64,000 nt of DNA from Dysidea avara (taxonomy: Eukaryota > Porifera > Demospongiae > Dictyoceratida > Dysideidae). The notes beneath the pieces were generated by a model. That model searched no databases. It had not been told where the DNA came from and saw only the letters and a program-made list of their open reading frames with translations. Position numbers and translations under genes: made by a program. Shown piece after piece: positions 12,617 through 24,849 of this stretch. The first letter of the stretch is position 1, and each line of letters opens with the position of its first letter. Location of the stretch: the NCBI RefSeq assembly GCF_963678975.1, contig NC_089272.1, positions 3,840,359 to 3,904,358 of the forward strand, read 5' to 3'.

Positions 12617-13170
12617 CATTAGCCAATCTTTGGCCCACTGAGTCAATTTTACCAAATCTTCTTGCAATTTAAGTACATCTTCATTAGAATTGATATATCT
12701 ATAAATGATGATATCATCGGCATAAAGTCTAATTGTAGAGGATATTTCATTTGGTAAGTCATTGATATAAAGCAAAAAGAATACGGTTCCTAACACGGTA
12801 CTCCTGATAAAACCTGTGAGGAACCGCTGGTGATTCCATCCAAAATGACCTTCTGCTGTCTATTAGATAAATACTCTTTGATCCAGTTAAATAAGGGGCC
12901 ATTTATGCCATAATGTGAAACTTTATACAAAAGTCATTGGTGAGACACTTTGTCAAAGGCTTTAGAAAATCCAAAAGTAATAAATCAGTCTGTTTACCAT
13001 TGTTTAATGCCATAGAAATATTGTTGATGGTCTCTAATAACTGTGTTTCACAGGGTTGATTTTTTCTAAAACCATGTTGCTCTTTGCAGATGATATTATA
13101 ATGATTCGCATGTTGAGATATAGCTGAAGATATAACGTGCTCAAAAACTTGTAGTTGGGTGTCGCTCACC

Positions 13171-14711
13171 CTTTTGCAAAAAGTAAGTTTTGCGAAGGGG
13201 GCACCTGACTAATTCCGCTGGTTTGTAAACAAATCACACACTTGCATGCTCACATGATGCATTTGTCATCAAGAAGTGACACCAGAAGGCTTTACAGCTC
13301 TCCTAGGGTTCTCTTTGTTCTATGCCTGTATGGGCAACAATTTCTCAAGAAAATATAATAATGTGAAAAGTCTCTAAAGAGGATGTAGCCACCTCTGCCT
13401 AAATTTAATACACACATATAGCTATACAAATTTATAGCTACCATGCACTAATAAAACTGACTATTCAGACATGATATTGTCACGTGTTACATCCTTAATC
13501 TATTACCTACATATATGTATAGGTGCACTGATCAAAGTGCTATCAGTCAGAGCAGACATTATGGCAAGACTGTTGCTGTTAACTTCTTTACTCAGCAAGC
13601 AGTTCAGTAATATAATAATGTATAGTAAGCTTTTATATATTTTTAGTGTTTTGTTGCGTCTTTAGTGGAAAATGTGAAAGTGTATGTGGTAAACTGGAAA
13701 AGTATGTCAGATTTTGCAGTAAAACTAAAACATTCATAAAAGATATCATGCTTTTCTGTAATGGAGAAAATCTTGATTTTTTTCTTGAAATTCTGCAAGT
13801 GGTTCAGTTGTGCATTTGTGAGTATAGTGCTATGCTGTTGCAGAAGTTGCACAAATGACCGAGATTTGGCACAAATTTCATCATGCATGGGATGTTTGAT
13901 AACAACATTTGATATCATAAAGATAATACATATCTTTACTACCATGATGGAAAGAAGCTAACAGATGAACACAATTTGAGATCCTTGTATTCGTGATTTC
14001 AACAGTGTTATGGTGCTTTTGGGCACATACAAGCTATCATCGTTTCCCCTGTTACCTTATCCCTATCACATTGCTACTACAGTAGCAATAGTGCAACTAA
14101 TAGCAGAGATCACATCATGTGTTATTTCAGTCAAGTCTAATGAAAAATTGGATGTAGAAGGTTGTTTATTTTTCTGAAACTCTGATTACATTATGTATCA
14201 ACAGTGCGTAATGTAACATGCATCAATTTCACAAATTCCAGCATCATGCATGTCTTCGAATAGTTACGTATATGTGATTGCTGCGCATGTATACAAATCT
14301 GGATGATAATGTGTATGTTGTCACTAATATCTAATACCAGTATACGTAGCTGCATAGTTATATTATGGTTTGTCATCAATGCACATGCATAATACCAGTA
14401 AAATCAAAATGCTGAGTCAACTACGTGTGTGATTATACTTCTTACTCCCTGATCAGGATCTTCTCATTGACAAGTAGAGTGTTATCATATATAATATGTG
14501 TGCACTAATGAGCAATGAGTACTGTGAGTTGAATTAGGTATGCATTTTATATAAAGACACAGCTACATACTGTAATAGAGAGAACAGTGCACTCAATGTT
14601 TGTCAACCCATTCAAATTAAATGGGCATTACTTTCATAGAGTGTTAATTTAATTTTACTATTTTAAGTTCAGTAAATACATACTAACACAACCCACAGTA
14701 TGTGTATAGTA
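13171..14711. other. No gene recognised
   Basis: The reading frames here are short, overlap on both strands and show no recognisable domain. A small inverted repeat (CCCTTTTGCAAAA / TTTTGCGAAGGGGG) at about 13167-13198 lies directly beside the broken 5' end of the LINE and may mark another insertion edge. Confidence 0.5.
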
Positions 14712-14776
14712 GAACTGCACATCTCTTAATTGCTATCACTTCTTAGAAGTGATATCAATTAACAGATGTGCAATTC
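14712..14776. repeat. Short isolated hairpin of about 63 nt
   Basis: The arms TGCACATCTCTTAATTGCTA and TATCAATTAACAGATGTGCA pair with a few mismatches, and TCACTTCTTAGAAGTGA closes the loop. The size is that of a small RNA precursor or a tiny MITE. Nothing else in the sequence separates the two. Confidence 0.6.
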
Positions 14777-15015
14777 CATGTATATGGATCATTCGACAAG
14801 GCTGCGTCTGTATTCCTTGTGCTCATCATATTAGTGTAGTGATGCACTGACAAGAGATTTTACCAATTATCATATTAGCCAATATTGATATTCATGTAAT
14901 GGCCTATACTAATAACCATTCCGACATTTATGTTTACCAAAATTTCACACTTGTTTAGTAAAATTGCCATTTTTAACCATTATTTCTGTCTTGTTGTATG
15001 AAAACAATAGCATTT

Positions 15016-15253
15016 GTGACTGGATCTGCAAAAAAAGGAGTCTTATAGCCTTTCCAATTGCATGTACTTGGCAATCCATAACTTGACTTGCATAATTGTG
15101 TGCATGGTACCAGCCTGAAATTTGGTAACCTTACACTCTTAACATAACACTATTCCTGGATGTCAATGGGTTAAACACATGATGAGTTATGACTCATCAA
15201 AGTAGGAAATTTGGAAAGGCTAGAAGACCCCTTTTTTTTGCAGATCCGGTCAC
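15016..15253. mobile_element. 238-bp MITE with a TIR of about 43 bp
   Basis: The left end GTGACTGGATCTGCAAAAAA and the right end GCAGATCCGGTCAC are inverted copies, and the similarity runs inward through GCCTTTCCAA. ATTT flanks both ends (15012-15015 and 15254-15257), a probable 4-bp target duplication. Confidence 0.75.
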
Positions 15254-15972
15254 ATTTAGGGTCAGTACTGAATACAAATACAATGACACAATATATCAAA
15301 TATTTTTATTATGGTATGCATTCCATACAGAATTGTAAGTGATCACAGACTCAAATATAACCTGTAGACTTGTTCACGTTTGTGCAGCTTTAGCTTAAAT
15401 GTTTTTCAAATGTTTACCAGCAATTGCAATGAAACCAGAAGTGCTAGAAATTAACAAAATGGCTAAAATACTTTTCTGCCATACAAACTTACATGCTAAT
15501 GAAAACAATGACCTGGAAAGCTCAATGCTTCATACATCTCTCTCCTGCAACTCTCAGGACTGTAAAGTGTGGCCAAGAGTCTGGAGTGTATAGAGACTGG
15601 CATAGTACTGCTATAGCATAAAGCAAGATACTATAATAGAGCAATAACCTCTTCTAATAAAACAGTCAACTAAGTGGTATGCATGTAACCAAGTACAGGG
15701 ATAAAATCACACCTTTCTTTGGAGAGAAGTTCACCCAATTCCAATACTTTTTAGAAGATGACTGCATGCAAACTAGAAACATATGTCATATCTTCCTTGG
15801 TGAAGATTGAGTAAAGCATTTGTAAGGAGTTTCATCTTTGCTGAGTCATTGAATGTATTATCAGTAAGCGCAAGGATAGGATCATTGTGCCTTTATTTGT
15901 TTGGAGAAGTTCACCCAATTGGCCAATTCCATAACATTTAGAGCCATTAGGAAGATCTTTACTTTTAATTGT

Positions 15973-18063
15973 ATCTAATCCAAAACAGCCACGCTGTAAA
16001 AAAAGAGTGCAGCCCCCAAAAACGCTATGGTGAAAAAAGATGTGAAATGGTGGCGGCCAAGAAATGGCTGTGATGGTAGGTTAATGGTAAAAATGTTAAT
16101 AACGACAATTCAGGTGAATTTTGTTCCGCAAATTTTAATAACAACAATTCAGGTGAATTTTGGTGCCGCTTGGTCTTGGCACAAAATTCACCTGAATTGT
16201 CGTTATTAACATTTTTACCATTAACCTACCATCACAGCCATTTCTTGGTCGCCACCTTGGATTTCACATATTTTTTCACCATAGCCTTTTTGGGGGCTGC
16301 ACTCTTTTTTTACAACTTGGCTGTTTTGGATTACATTTTACTTCTTTTTGTATTTGTATACCCCAAAGCTGGCCTATGGCCGGTTTTGGGACTTTTTAAA
16401 CCTATCTTTTTTTCTTTACCACAGGAAGAAAAAAAAGATGAAACAAATGTTGAATACTTTAAATATTTCTGATTTTATCAGTAAATGTACATATTATATA
16501 TGTAATACATATTATATATGTAATACATATATTTATTACAGAACTCTCCATGGTGATTTCTTTGTAACTGAACACTTTACAGGTAACTTCTTCTAGCTGA
16601 TCTCTCTACAGGGTGAATTGTTTGTAGCTGAACTCTCTACAAGGAAACCTCTTCTAACTGAGCTCTGTACAGGGTGATTTGTTTGTAGCTGAACTATCTA
16701 CAAGGTAACTTCTTCTAGCTGATCTCTCTACAGGATGATTTGTTTGTAGCTGAACTATCTACAAGGTAATTTCTTCTAGCTGATCTCTCTACAGGGTGAT
16801 TTGTTTGTAGCTGAATTCTATATAGGTGATTTGTTTGCAGCTGAGCTCTTTACAGAATGGTTTCTTTGTAGCTGAACTCTATACAAGGTAACTTCTTCTA
16901 GCTGATGTATCTACAGGGTCACTGTTAGTTTGTAGCTGAACTCTCTACAAGGAAACTTCTTCTAGCTGATCTCTCTACAGGGAGATTTGTTTGTAGCTGA
17001 ACTCTCTACAGGTGATTTGTTTGTGGCTGAATTCTCTACATGATGGTTTCTTTGTATAGCTGTACTCTCTACAAGGTAACTTCTTCTAGCTGATCTCTCT
17101 ACAGGGCGATTTGTTTGTAGCTGAACTCTCTACATGGTGATTTGTTTGTAGCTGATCTCTATACAGGTTACTTGTTTCTAACTGATCTCTTGAATTCTGT
17201 TCAGGGTGACTGCTCTATTAGGATGACTGCTCTATTAGGATGACTGCTCTATTAGAGTATCTCGATCTCGCACTTACTATATACACCAAGTTGGATTTCG
17301 TGTTATAACTCCGTGGCTTTAAGTCTAATTCTTCTACACCATTGAAGAGCCTTTCTAAGATGATTATTCCATCTGTACAGCGAATTTCAAAGCATTATCC
17401 CAAGCGGTTTATCTGGTAGGCGTGGCAAGTAGTCGTTTTTTTTATTAGCTAATCTCGGTTGCGTAATTGTTACACACTATTGGTTTTTTCGCTGTATCTT
17501 CCTGGTTTTTAGCTCGATTTCTTTCAAACCACAAAAGGTTTGAGGTTTAATAGTTAATCTATTCACCCACCGATTTTCAGCTTCTTCCCATACGCGGTTT
17601 ACCCTGTAGGTGTGACAACATATTGGTGTTATTTTTCGTGAATAATCGCTCATAACTCTTTCCCTGTTTATGGTATTCCAGCCAAAGTTTACACCGAGAT
17701 GCGCCTTTATACCCCCCTTCTGTGTACCAAATGTCAAGGAAAGCGGATGAGACGTTCGCGTTTTATAGCAGTTTTTGTAAGTGTGCGAAAAGATGAAGAA
17801 AACTAAGAAGAAAAAAAACCAAGAAACTAAGCCAATTTTTGAAGTCGCATATCTCGGGAACACCTTAAGCGATTTCGCTAAAATTTGGAATGTGGAATAC
17901 TGAAGTTGGAGGGAGTGTTTACAGAAAAAATCGTCTTGTTTCGTCAAGGCAGCACAGAGCTACAGAGGTGCGAAAATTGCGTTTTCTTTCTTCCTGTCAA
18001 TATACTCACGGGTGTTGCGCGCCGGCTTCTTGGGTCGCACGACACACTACCGTGTGTCTTGAT
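15973..18063 (+). mobile_element. Composite Helitron-like element, copy 1 (2.1 kb)
   Basis: The element begins ATCTAATCCAAAACAGCC. A palindrome of about 340 bp follows (15980-16330; arms contain GACAATTCAGGTGAATTTTG). Next come a minisatellite array, the motif CTATTAGAGTATCTCGATCT, and a single-copy stretch of about 800 bp. It ends in a GC-rich hairpin (CACGGGTGTTGCGCGCC...CACTACCGTG) and GTGTCTTGAT. The same order is found at 40068-45815 and, inverted, at 19584-23048. No Rep/helicase frame is present, so it is non-autonomous. Confidence 0.75.
16545..17200 (+). repeat. Minisatellite array of composite element copy 1
   Basis: These are about 20 degenerate units of roughly 31 bp. The core reads TAGCTGAACTCTCTACAGG, followed by GTGATTTGTTTG. 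Variants alternate CTGAACTC with CTGATCTC, and GGTGATTTGTTTG with AGGTAACTTCTTC. Length is the main difference among the three composite copies. Confidence 0.9.
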
Positions 18064-18105
18064 ACTGTAGTATCATGTCTTTGCATGAACTCGATTGCTG
18101 ATATA

Positions 18106-18762
18106 CAGGTCAAACCTCTCTAATCCGACGCTCAATGGAAGCCATAAATTTTGCTGGATTAAGGAGGTTGTTGGATTATCAAGTCAGTTCTTTAATCCAA
18201 CATTGTACAATATCTAGAATTATGTCAGATTATGCAGGTAAAACGGATCACACAAGGTTATTAATTTTAGAATTTGCANNNNNNNNNNNNNNNNNNNNNN
18301 NNNNNNNNNNNNNNNNNNNNNNNNNNNNNNNNNNNNNNNNNNNNNNNNNNNNNNNNNNNNNNNNNNNNNNNNNNNNNNNNNNNNNNNNNNNNNNNNNNNN
18401 NNNNNNNNNNNNNNNNNNNNNNNNNNNNNNNNNNNNNNNNNNNNNNNNNNNNNNNNNNNNNNNNNNNNNNNNNNNNNNATTTGCAAGTATTACAGCTTTT
18501 TTCTATTATTGTCAACCAATTAAATGCTTTGGTTGCTCAAAAATTATTTTTTGCGATTGTTTTTAATGCTGCTATTATTCTCTGTCCGGTTACAAAGGTC
18601 AAAAACAATGTATTTCCAAATCTAAGGAATCATATTTTGTGTTGAAGTACAGAGTAGAGAGGTGTCAGATTACAGAGGTTTTTTTCTATACAGAAGTGTA
18701 GGTGAATGATATTTTGGTTGGATTAGAGAGGATTCAGGTGTCAGATTATAGAGGTTCAACTG
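18106..18762. mobile_element. Pogo/Tigger-like non-autonomous element, with assembly gap
   Basis: The ends are inverted (CAGGTCAAACCTCTCTAATC on the left; GATTATAGAGGTTCAACTG on the right) and flanked by TA. The CAG...AACCTCT.TAATC.GAC terminus is typical of pogo/Tigger elements. The middle holds the run of N, so the true length is unknown. It abuts the end of composite copy 1. Confidence 0.8.
18279..18478. other. Assembly gap of 200 N
   Basis: Two hundred consecutive N replace unknown sequence inside the Tigger-like element. Apparent reading frames crossing it are artefacts. Confidence 0.99.
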
Positions 18763-19583
18763 TACATTGATATTTTGAAAGTAAGGATTGGGATGGCGTA
18801 TATGAGGATGGTTTAAGCCTTACAGATGATGCTTTTGTTTGGTCAGTTTACTGAAAACCAATGTTTTAGTTTCTTCTGTCTCCATCGTAATGTGGAAAAA
18901 TAACATCTATTCCATCAAAGAATAAATCCCTAAACAATGTCTAGAAATTATCACAATAAGGTGCCAAGGAACACGAGACATAGTTCAGACAAGTCAGCAT
19001 TTTTTTATAGTTGCAGATAACTCTCTGACAAGCTCCCTGAGGCTGAACAGAACAGTAGATATAAGTTGAACTGCATGGATGGCATCATGAATCATGATCA
19101 GCGGATGACAAATTATCAACTACATCCACATTTATGACAAGATACTTTGGGATACAAAACTATAGCTGATGGACAAAATATGAACTATACCAGTGGCGGA
19201 GCAAGTAGTTGAGTGAGGGGGGGCTGATCAAAGTCAGTAGATGGAATATCTGGCGGAAGGGGGTCTGTCCCCCCCAGATGCTGTAGTCATCCCATTGCCA
19301 TTATTAAACTCATTGCACACACCTCATAGCTAGCTGATTAACTGACTTCACTTTTCTTTTTAACATGCAATTATTATTATTATAAATTATACTACCAAAT
19401 AAATAATAAATAAATAATGCTAATTAATAATAGCAGTATACTTATTTATACTTAGTAGGGTGCTCTTGGATTTGGTCTCTTGTTGTGTGCGTCCCCATTA
19501 TGCCCCTGGGTATCCACTTTGGAATGCATGTAACTACAGGAATATTAAAGCATGTAACATTTAACAGTATTTTTTGGCATGAG
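18763..19583. other. No gene; possible hAT terminus at about 19194
   Basis: A single CAGTGGCGGAGCAAGTAG word followed by a G run near 19194-19230 resembles a hAT left end. I could not find its partner. The rest is AT-rich without a credible reading frame. Confidence 0.4.
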
Positions 19584-19647
19584 ATCAAGATACACGGTAG
19601 TGTGGCGTGCGGCCCAAGAAGCCGGCGCGCCACACCGTGAGTATATT

Positions 19648-19680
19648 CATAGATCCTTTATCCTTTATAAAGGATCTATG
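19648..19680. mobile_element. 33-bp TIR-only mini-element with 7-bp target duplication
   Basis: It consists of little more than two inverted CATAGATCCTTTA ends. GTATATT is repeated directly outside both ends (19641-19647 and 19681-19687). The other two copies of the host composite element lack it and read straight through. The ends match those of the 614-bp element at 30319-30932. Confidence 0.8.
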
Positions 19681-20439
19681 GTATATTAAAAGGAAGAAAG
19701 AAAACGTCATTTTCACACTTTTGTATCTCGGTGATACCTTATCCAATTGAAACGAAATTTGCTGCAGAGTTGCCCGCCACCTAGGGAAGTCTACATTCCA
19801 AATTTGAAGGAAATCACTCAAGCCATTTCCGAGATATGAGCGGCCAACGTTTCGCTTTTTTTTTCTTCGTCTTTTTGCACACTTGCAAAAATTGCTATAA
19901 AACGCAAACGCGTGCTCCGATCGCCTTGAAATTTGGCACACAGAAAGGGAGTCCAACGACGAATCCTAGCATCAAATTTGGTGCAAATCCGATGAATGGT
20001 TCAAGAGTTATGACCGATTATTCGCGTAAAACAAGATCGATTTGTTGTTACGCCTACAGGGTAAACCGCTTCATGGAATGAGTTGAACATTACTATGTAG
20101 ATGGAGTAACCATCGTAGGAGTGCCTTTTGGTGGTTTGATAGGAATCGAGATTAAGACCACAGAGGTATGACACAAAACCCAACCTGTGTCACAATTACG
20201 CGATCGATTTTTAGTAATAAAAATGTATTAGTTTTTACGCCTATTGTACCAGGCAAACCGCTAAGAGCAATGAGCTGAAAATCGGTGTATAGCTGGAATA
20301 ATCTTCATAGAAAGTCCTTGCAGTAGTATAAAAGAATTGGCTTACAAACCACTGAGTTATGATTCGAAAGCCAACTCCGTGTAGCAAATGCGAGATCGAG
20401 ATACTCTAATAGAACAGTCACCCTAATAGAGCATTCAGC

Positions 20440-22600
20440 TAATTTATTTACTCCATTATAGAATTCTATTACATTACAAGTTATTCTGTAGGGACTTCAG
20501 CTGCAAACAGTTAATCTTATAGACAGTTCAGCAAGAAGCAAGTCACCCTGTGGAGAGTTAAGCTACAGTTACATCACTGTAAGAGTATCACTACTTCAAG
20601 TCACACTGAAGAGAGTTCAGCTATAAACAAGTCATGCACCCTGTAGAGAGTTCACCTACAATTAAATCACTCTCTAGAGAATTCAGCTACACACTTGTCA
20701 CTGTGCAGAGAGTTCAGCTACAAACAAATTACCCTGTAGAGAGATCAGCTACAAACAAAACACTTTGCAGAGATTTCAGTTACAAACAAATCAATCTTTA
20801 GAGTGATCAGCAACAAACAAATCAACTTGTAGAGAGATCAGCTAGAAACAAATCAACCTGCAGAGAGATAAGCTACAAACAAATCAGCTTGTAGAGAGAT
20901 CAGTTACACACAAATCAACCTGTAGAGAGATAAGCTAGAAACAAATCACCCTGTAGAGTTCAGCTAAAACAAATCAACCTGCAGAGAGATCAGCTACAAA
21001 CAAATCACCTTATAGACAGTTCAGCTACAAACAAATTACTAGGGACCCGCCGATTATGCTGGCATAATAATGAGCATAATAGGTGCCTGAAAGCATTGAG
21101 CATAATGCTAGCATAATAGAGAGAAAACTTGTGCCATGCTATAAATTCTTGCTTATCAAAATACTTATCCAACAAAAAGATCGATATACTCTAATAGAAC
21201 AGTCAGTAACTCTAATAAAATTATCAGGTAGCTGACTGTTCTATTAGAATATATCGATCTTTTCTGTGACATGCATTTTGACAAGCAAGGATTTACAGTC
21301 TGTGTTTCAACCACTTACTGCTTTTCCATAAAGTGCAAAGTTATTAGAAAAACATGGGAACTGAGGTAAAAATATTGAGCATAATTTGAGCATAATAGGT
21401 AAATATTGAGCATTAATTTAAGCATAATAGGTAAATTTTTGAGCAGTGCAGCATAGCATAATAGGTAAAATAATGAGCATAATCGGCGGGTCCCTACAAA
21501 TTACCCTGTAGAGAGATCGACTACAAACAAATCAACTTGCAGAGAGATCAACTACACACAAATCAACTTGTAGAGAGATCAGCTAGAAACAAATCACCCC
21601 GTAGAGAGTTCAGCTACAAAAAAATCAACGTGCAGAGAGATCAACTACAAACAAATCACCCTGTAGAGAGATCATCTAGAAACTAGACACAATGTAAGGA
21701 GTTCAGCTACAAGCAATACACCCTGTTGAGACTTCAGCTACAAACAAATCAACCTGTAGAGCGATCAGCTAGAAACACTGAAATCACCCTCAGTGAACAG
21801 AGGTCAGCTACAAAAAATCACCCTGTAGAGAGATCAGCTAGAAACAAATCACCCTGTAGAGACTTCAGCTACAAACAAATCAACCTGCAGAGAGATCAGC
21901 TACAAACAAATCACCCTGTAGAGAGATCAGCTAGAAACTAGACACAATGTATTATATAAGGAGTTCAGCTACAAGCAAATCACCCTTTAGAGAGTTCAGC
22001 TACAAACAAATCAACCTGCAGAGAGATCAAATCACCTTATAGAGAGTTCAGCTACGAACAAATTGCCCTGTAGAGAGATCGGTTACAAACAAATCAACCT
22101 GCAGAGAGATCAGCTACACACAAATCAACTTGTAGAGAGATCAGCTACAAACAAATCACCCTGTGGAGATCAGCTAGAAACTAGACACAATGTAAGGAGT
22201 TCAGCTACAAGCAAATCACCCTGTAGAGAGTTCAGCTAAAACAAATCAACCTGCAGAGAGATCAGGTAGAAACAAATCACCTTATAGATAGTTCAGCTGC
22301 AAACAAATTACCCTGTAGAGAGATCGACTACAAACAAATTAACCTGCAGAGAGATCAGCTACACACAAATCAACTTGTAGAGAAATCAGCTACAAACAAA
22401 TCACCCTGTAGAGAGATCAGCTAGAAACTAGACACAATGTAAAGAGTTCAGCTAGAAGAGGTCACCTTATAGAGAGTTCAGCTACAAAGAAACCATCATG
22501 TAGAGAGTTCAGCTGCAAACAAATCACTCTGTATAGAGTTCAGCTAGAAAAAGTCACCTTGCAGAGAGTTCAGCTATATTTTAAGTCACCCAGTAGAGAG
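20440..22600 (-). repeat. Minisatellite array of composite element copy 2
   Basis: This is a degenerate array of roughly 31-bp units (CTGTAGAGAGATCAGCTAC, then AAACAAATCAAC), the reverse complement of the units in copies 1 and 3. A MITE at 21042-21494 splits it. Reading frames through the array are repeat artefacts. Confidence 0.9.
21042..21494. mobile_element. MITE with GGGACCCGCCGATTATGCT ends
   Basis: The inverted ends are 19 bp (GGGACCCGCCGATTATGCT and its reverse complement) and are flanked by TA (21040-21041, 21495-21496). The inside is full of GAGCATAATAGG words and holds two facing copies of the CTATTAGA...TATCGATC motif. It is related to the element at 27115-27521, which has different outermost bases. 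Confidence 0.85.
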
Positions 22601-23431
22601 ATCAGCTGCTAAAAAATATCCTGTGGGGAATAATGGGAAAGTAATAAATATATGTATATAATTTGTATAATTACTAATAAAATCAAAAATAATTGAAGTA
22701 TTAAAAATCTTCTGTAAGTTCTTTTCTTCTTCCTGTGGTAAATAAAAAAACACATAGGTTAAAAAAGTCCCAAAGTCAGCCATAGGCCGGCTTTGCAGTA
22801 TACAAATACAAAAAGAAGTGATATCTAATCAAAAACAGCCAAGTTGTAAAAAAAGGTGCGGCCCCCAAAAAGGCCATGGTGAAAAAAGATGTGAAATCCA
22901 AGGTGGTGGCCAAGAAATGGCTGTGATGGTAGGTTAATAGTATATAAAAATTTTAATAACGACAATTCAGGTGAATTTGGTACCAAGTTCACTATGGCCA
23001 TTTTGGGGGCCGCACCTTTTTTTACAGCTTGGCTGTTTTTGATTAGATAATAACTTACAGTACTTGCATCTGTTCTTACTTAACTCTGTTATCAAAATGT
23101 ATAAGAAACCTATATCAAGCAGCATTAGGTTTCATTGTGAGTTTCATTTTATATTAAAGTTTTGCAGTAATGATTCAGTGACATTCACATTGCATTAAAA
23201 CAACGTCACAAACTTAATCATTGACATCCTTAACAGTTGGCACCCTGTGTGGCTGGTTTGTATCCCATAGGTGGATCCATTGCTGTGTGGGCTGTGTCAT
23301 CCAAAAAATGACAAATTAGCCATGTATCTTTTTTTTAAATGTCTAAATGCATCTCACAATAGATATTAAAGCTTATTGGGAGAGATGCCCCAGATAATAT
23401 ACTCAGTTCTACATTATCTTTCAAAGAGTGG

Positions 23432-23667
23432 CACTGCTTGAAGGTTCTTAGTTTACTAATTTGTTAAGATGCCTTACTGTAGTTATACTGATAGTAAAGT
23501 GTCAGTAAACTTAAGTATATGGAACATAATTATTTTACTAAGTTTTAAACTCTCAGTAAAACATCAGTGATGCGGGTTTACTGAAAAACTACTAAAATAA
23601 CAAACAATTAACTGTTCCATATACTGGGGATATACCACTGTAGTAAACTAAGATACTTCAAGCAGTG
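23432..23667. mobile_element. CACTG-ended MITE with 3-bp TGG duplication
   Basis: The ends CACTGCTTGAAGGTTCTTAG and, reversed, CACTGCTTGAAGTATCTTAG form a TIR that continues into TTTACT. TGG lies outside both ends. CACTR termini with a 3-bp duplication suggest a CACTA/EnSpm-type mobiliser. The element holds no coding sequence. Confidence 0.7.
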
Positions 23668-24177
23668 TGGGCATATGGGATTGTCTCACTGACTTTTGTG
23701 GCATAAGTCGTTCTATACTATGAATTGTTCTAATTTTTAGAATGTATGATGACATGAGATAACTAGCTAGAAGCTTTTCCACAAACAAGTCTAACTTCTA
23801 ACACCAAGGCTATGTATGAAAGCTTATTTTTATACTTATCATCTTATGTTAATCATATTTTAAAGCTAAAATTAAGTGTTTAAACTTATGGTAAACATAA
23901 TATACTAAATTTTACTGAGAAAGTCCATAAGCTAAAATCTTATACCACTTAATTCTCTGTGAGAATCTCATATACTTTCTGCATTGTGCAGTGTCCTTTT
24001 TTCATATACATTGGTCAACTTCTGAGAACTAGATTATATACGTATAGTGTAGAGAATAGAATTGAGTCGATTGTGGGTTTTTGCTGGCAATGATTACAGT
24101 GTACATACACATGTATACCATAAAATATAACTTGTACAATTATTAAATCCTTTTATGTGTACAAAAGTAAGTAGCGT

Positions 24178-24849
24178 TTACTTAAATAATTCAAAGATTG
24201 AAACTAGGGCACACTTATTCACATCCACCTCAACATTTGCAAGAGTCATAAATAAGTGCTCTATCCACTTTATAATTAATGTTGGTGCTGCTAATCCAAG
24301 AGCAATAGCCAAACCAAAAGATCTGCGATCAGAGCAAATAGCACCCACAAACACTGCTAGGCCTGTAAGAAGAATTATTATTACAAGGTCATCCATTGCT
24401 TCTGTCTCAGTATAGTACACGTATTTGGCAGCATCCATAACCAAAGTGAATAATATCAACACTGCTCCTAACCCTTCATCAACAAATCGCCCTCTGGAGA
24501 TGTCACTTAATGCTCCAGATGAAATGTATGATAAAAATCCATGCATTAACTCAAATATTCCATCAATTCCTTTACCTCTGTACAAACTATTTAACCCAGG
24601 GATTGGAATGATACTCAGTATCAGGGTAATTATCCAATAACTTCTTCCCTGTGATCTACAACTATCTGTGTCAAAGAAATAATCATATAAAAGCCATATC
24701 CAACTTCGCATTTTTTGGTCCCACAATCCACACAATAACCAGTACCAACACAACAGAGAAGAACTGCAAAAGAAATTCATATTATAGCATACCATAGGTA
24801 GCTACTGTGTTTATGACAACTTACATACTAACAGTATGAACAATTTCAT
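24178..24849 (-). CDS. Signal-peptide/TM2-like membrane protein family, copy 1 (one frameshift)
   Basis: Exon 1 (24849-24825) encodes MKLFILLV and stops in phase 1 at a GTAAGT donor. A 61-bp intron and a TTTTGCAG acceptor lead to exon 2 (24763-24178), which opens with LLCCVGTGYC, completing a signal peptide. The mature part has a cysteine motif, CRSQGRSYW, a TM2-like turn (PGLNSLYRGKGIDGIFELMHG), four hydrophobic stretches and the tail DVNKCAL. The tail runs eight residues past the usual family end. Between the first cysteine pair and SWIWLLYDYF one base is missing compared with the 38.6 kb copy (near 24697-24706, next to an A6 run), so the signal-peptide frame and the main frame do not join. 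It is either a recent pseudogene or a sequencing error. All other coding features are preserved. It is the only copy on the minus strand. Confidence 0.72.

Larger units (their letters stand above)
10185..13170 (-). pseudogene. Decayed CR1/L2-like LINE (reverse transcriptase) with two nested insertions
   Basis: Read on the minus strand from 13169, the fragments in order are: RT fingers (EQHGFRKNQPCETQLL); a frameshifted palm segment; the catalytic block IRLYADDIIIY with the YADD box intact (12512-12796); the thumb (SKYLGVTITDNLSWSKHI, 11650-12183); a shifted-frame RGHQLKFRQ segment near 11640; and a C-terminal end (IRDWNSLPADVVTTSSLDKF) stopping at 10185. The 3' tail is an AATA microsatellite. 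The 5' half, including any endonuclease, is missing. The reading frame is broken by frameshifts near 12800-12900 and 11660, by a hAT-like element at 12187-12616, and by an REL-endonuclease LINE fragment at about 10340-11620. It is a dead copy. Confidence 0.85.
19584..23048 (-). mobile_element. Composite Helitron-like element, copy 2 (3.5 kb, inverted)
   Basis: This is the same structure as copies 1 and 3 in reverse. It starts with ATCAAGATACACGGTAGTG and the GC-rich hairpin, then the single-copy part (to about 20430), the inverted CTATTAGAG motif and the minisatellite. It ends with a partly deleted palindrome (22850-23040) and TTTTTGATTAGAT. Two younger insertions sit in it: a 33-bp CATAGAT element at 19648-19680 and a MITE at 21042-21494. 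Confidence 0.75.

Noticed and set aside
13643-13945. Overlapping frames on both strands (70-100 residues)
   Set aside because: Composition follows AT-rich sequence, with no domain, no conserved motif and no splice signals.
18135-18645. Several reading frames of 80-140 residues
   Set aside because: They consist mostly of the N gap.
21726-21941. 71-residue frame
   Set aside because: It lies wholly in the composite-element minisatellite.
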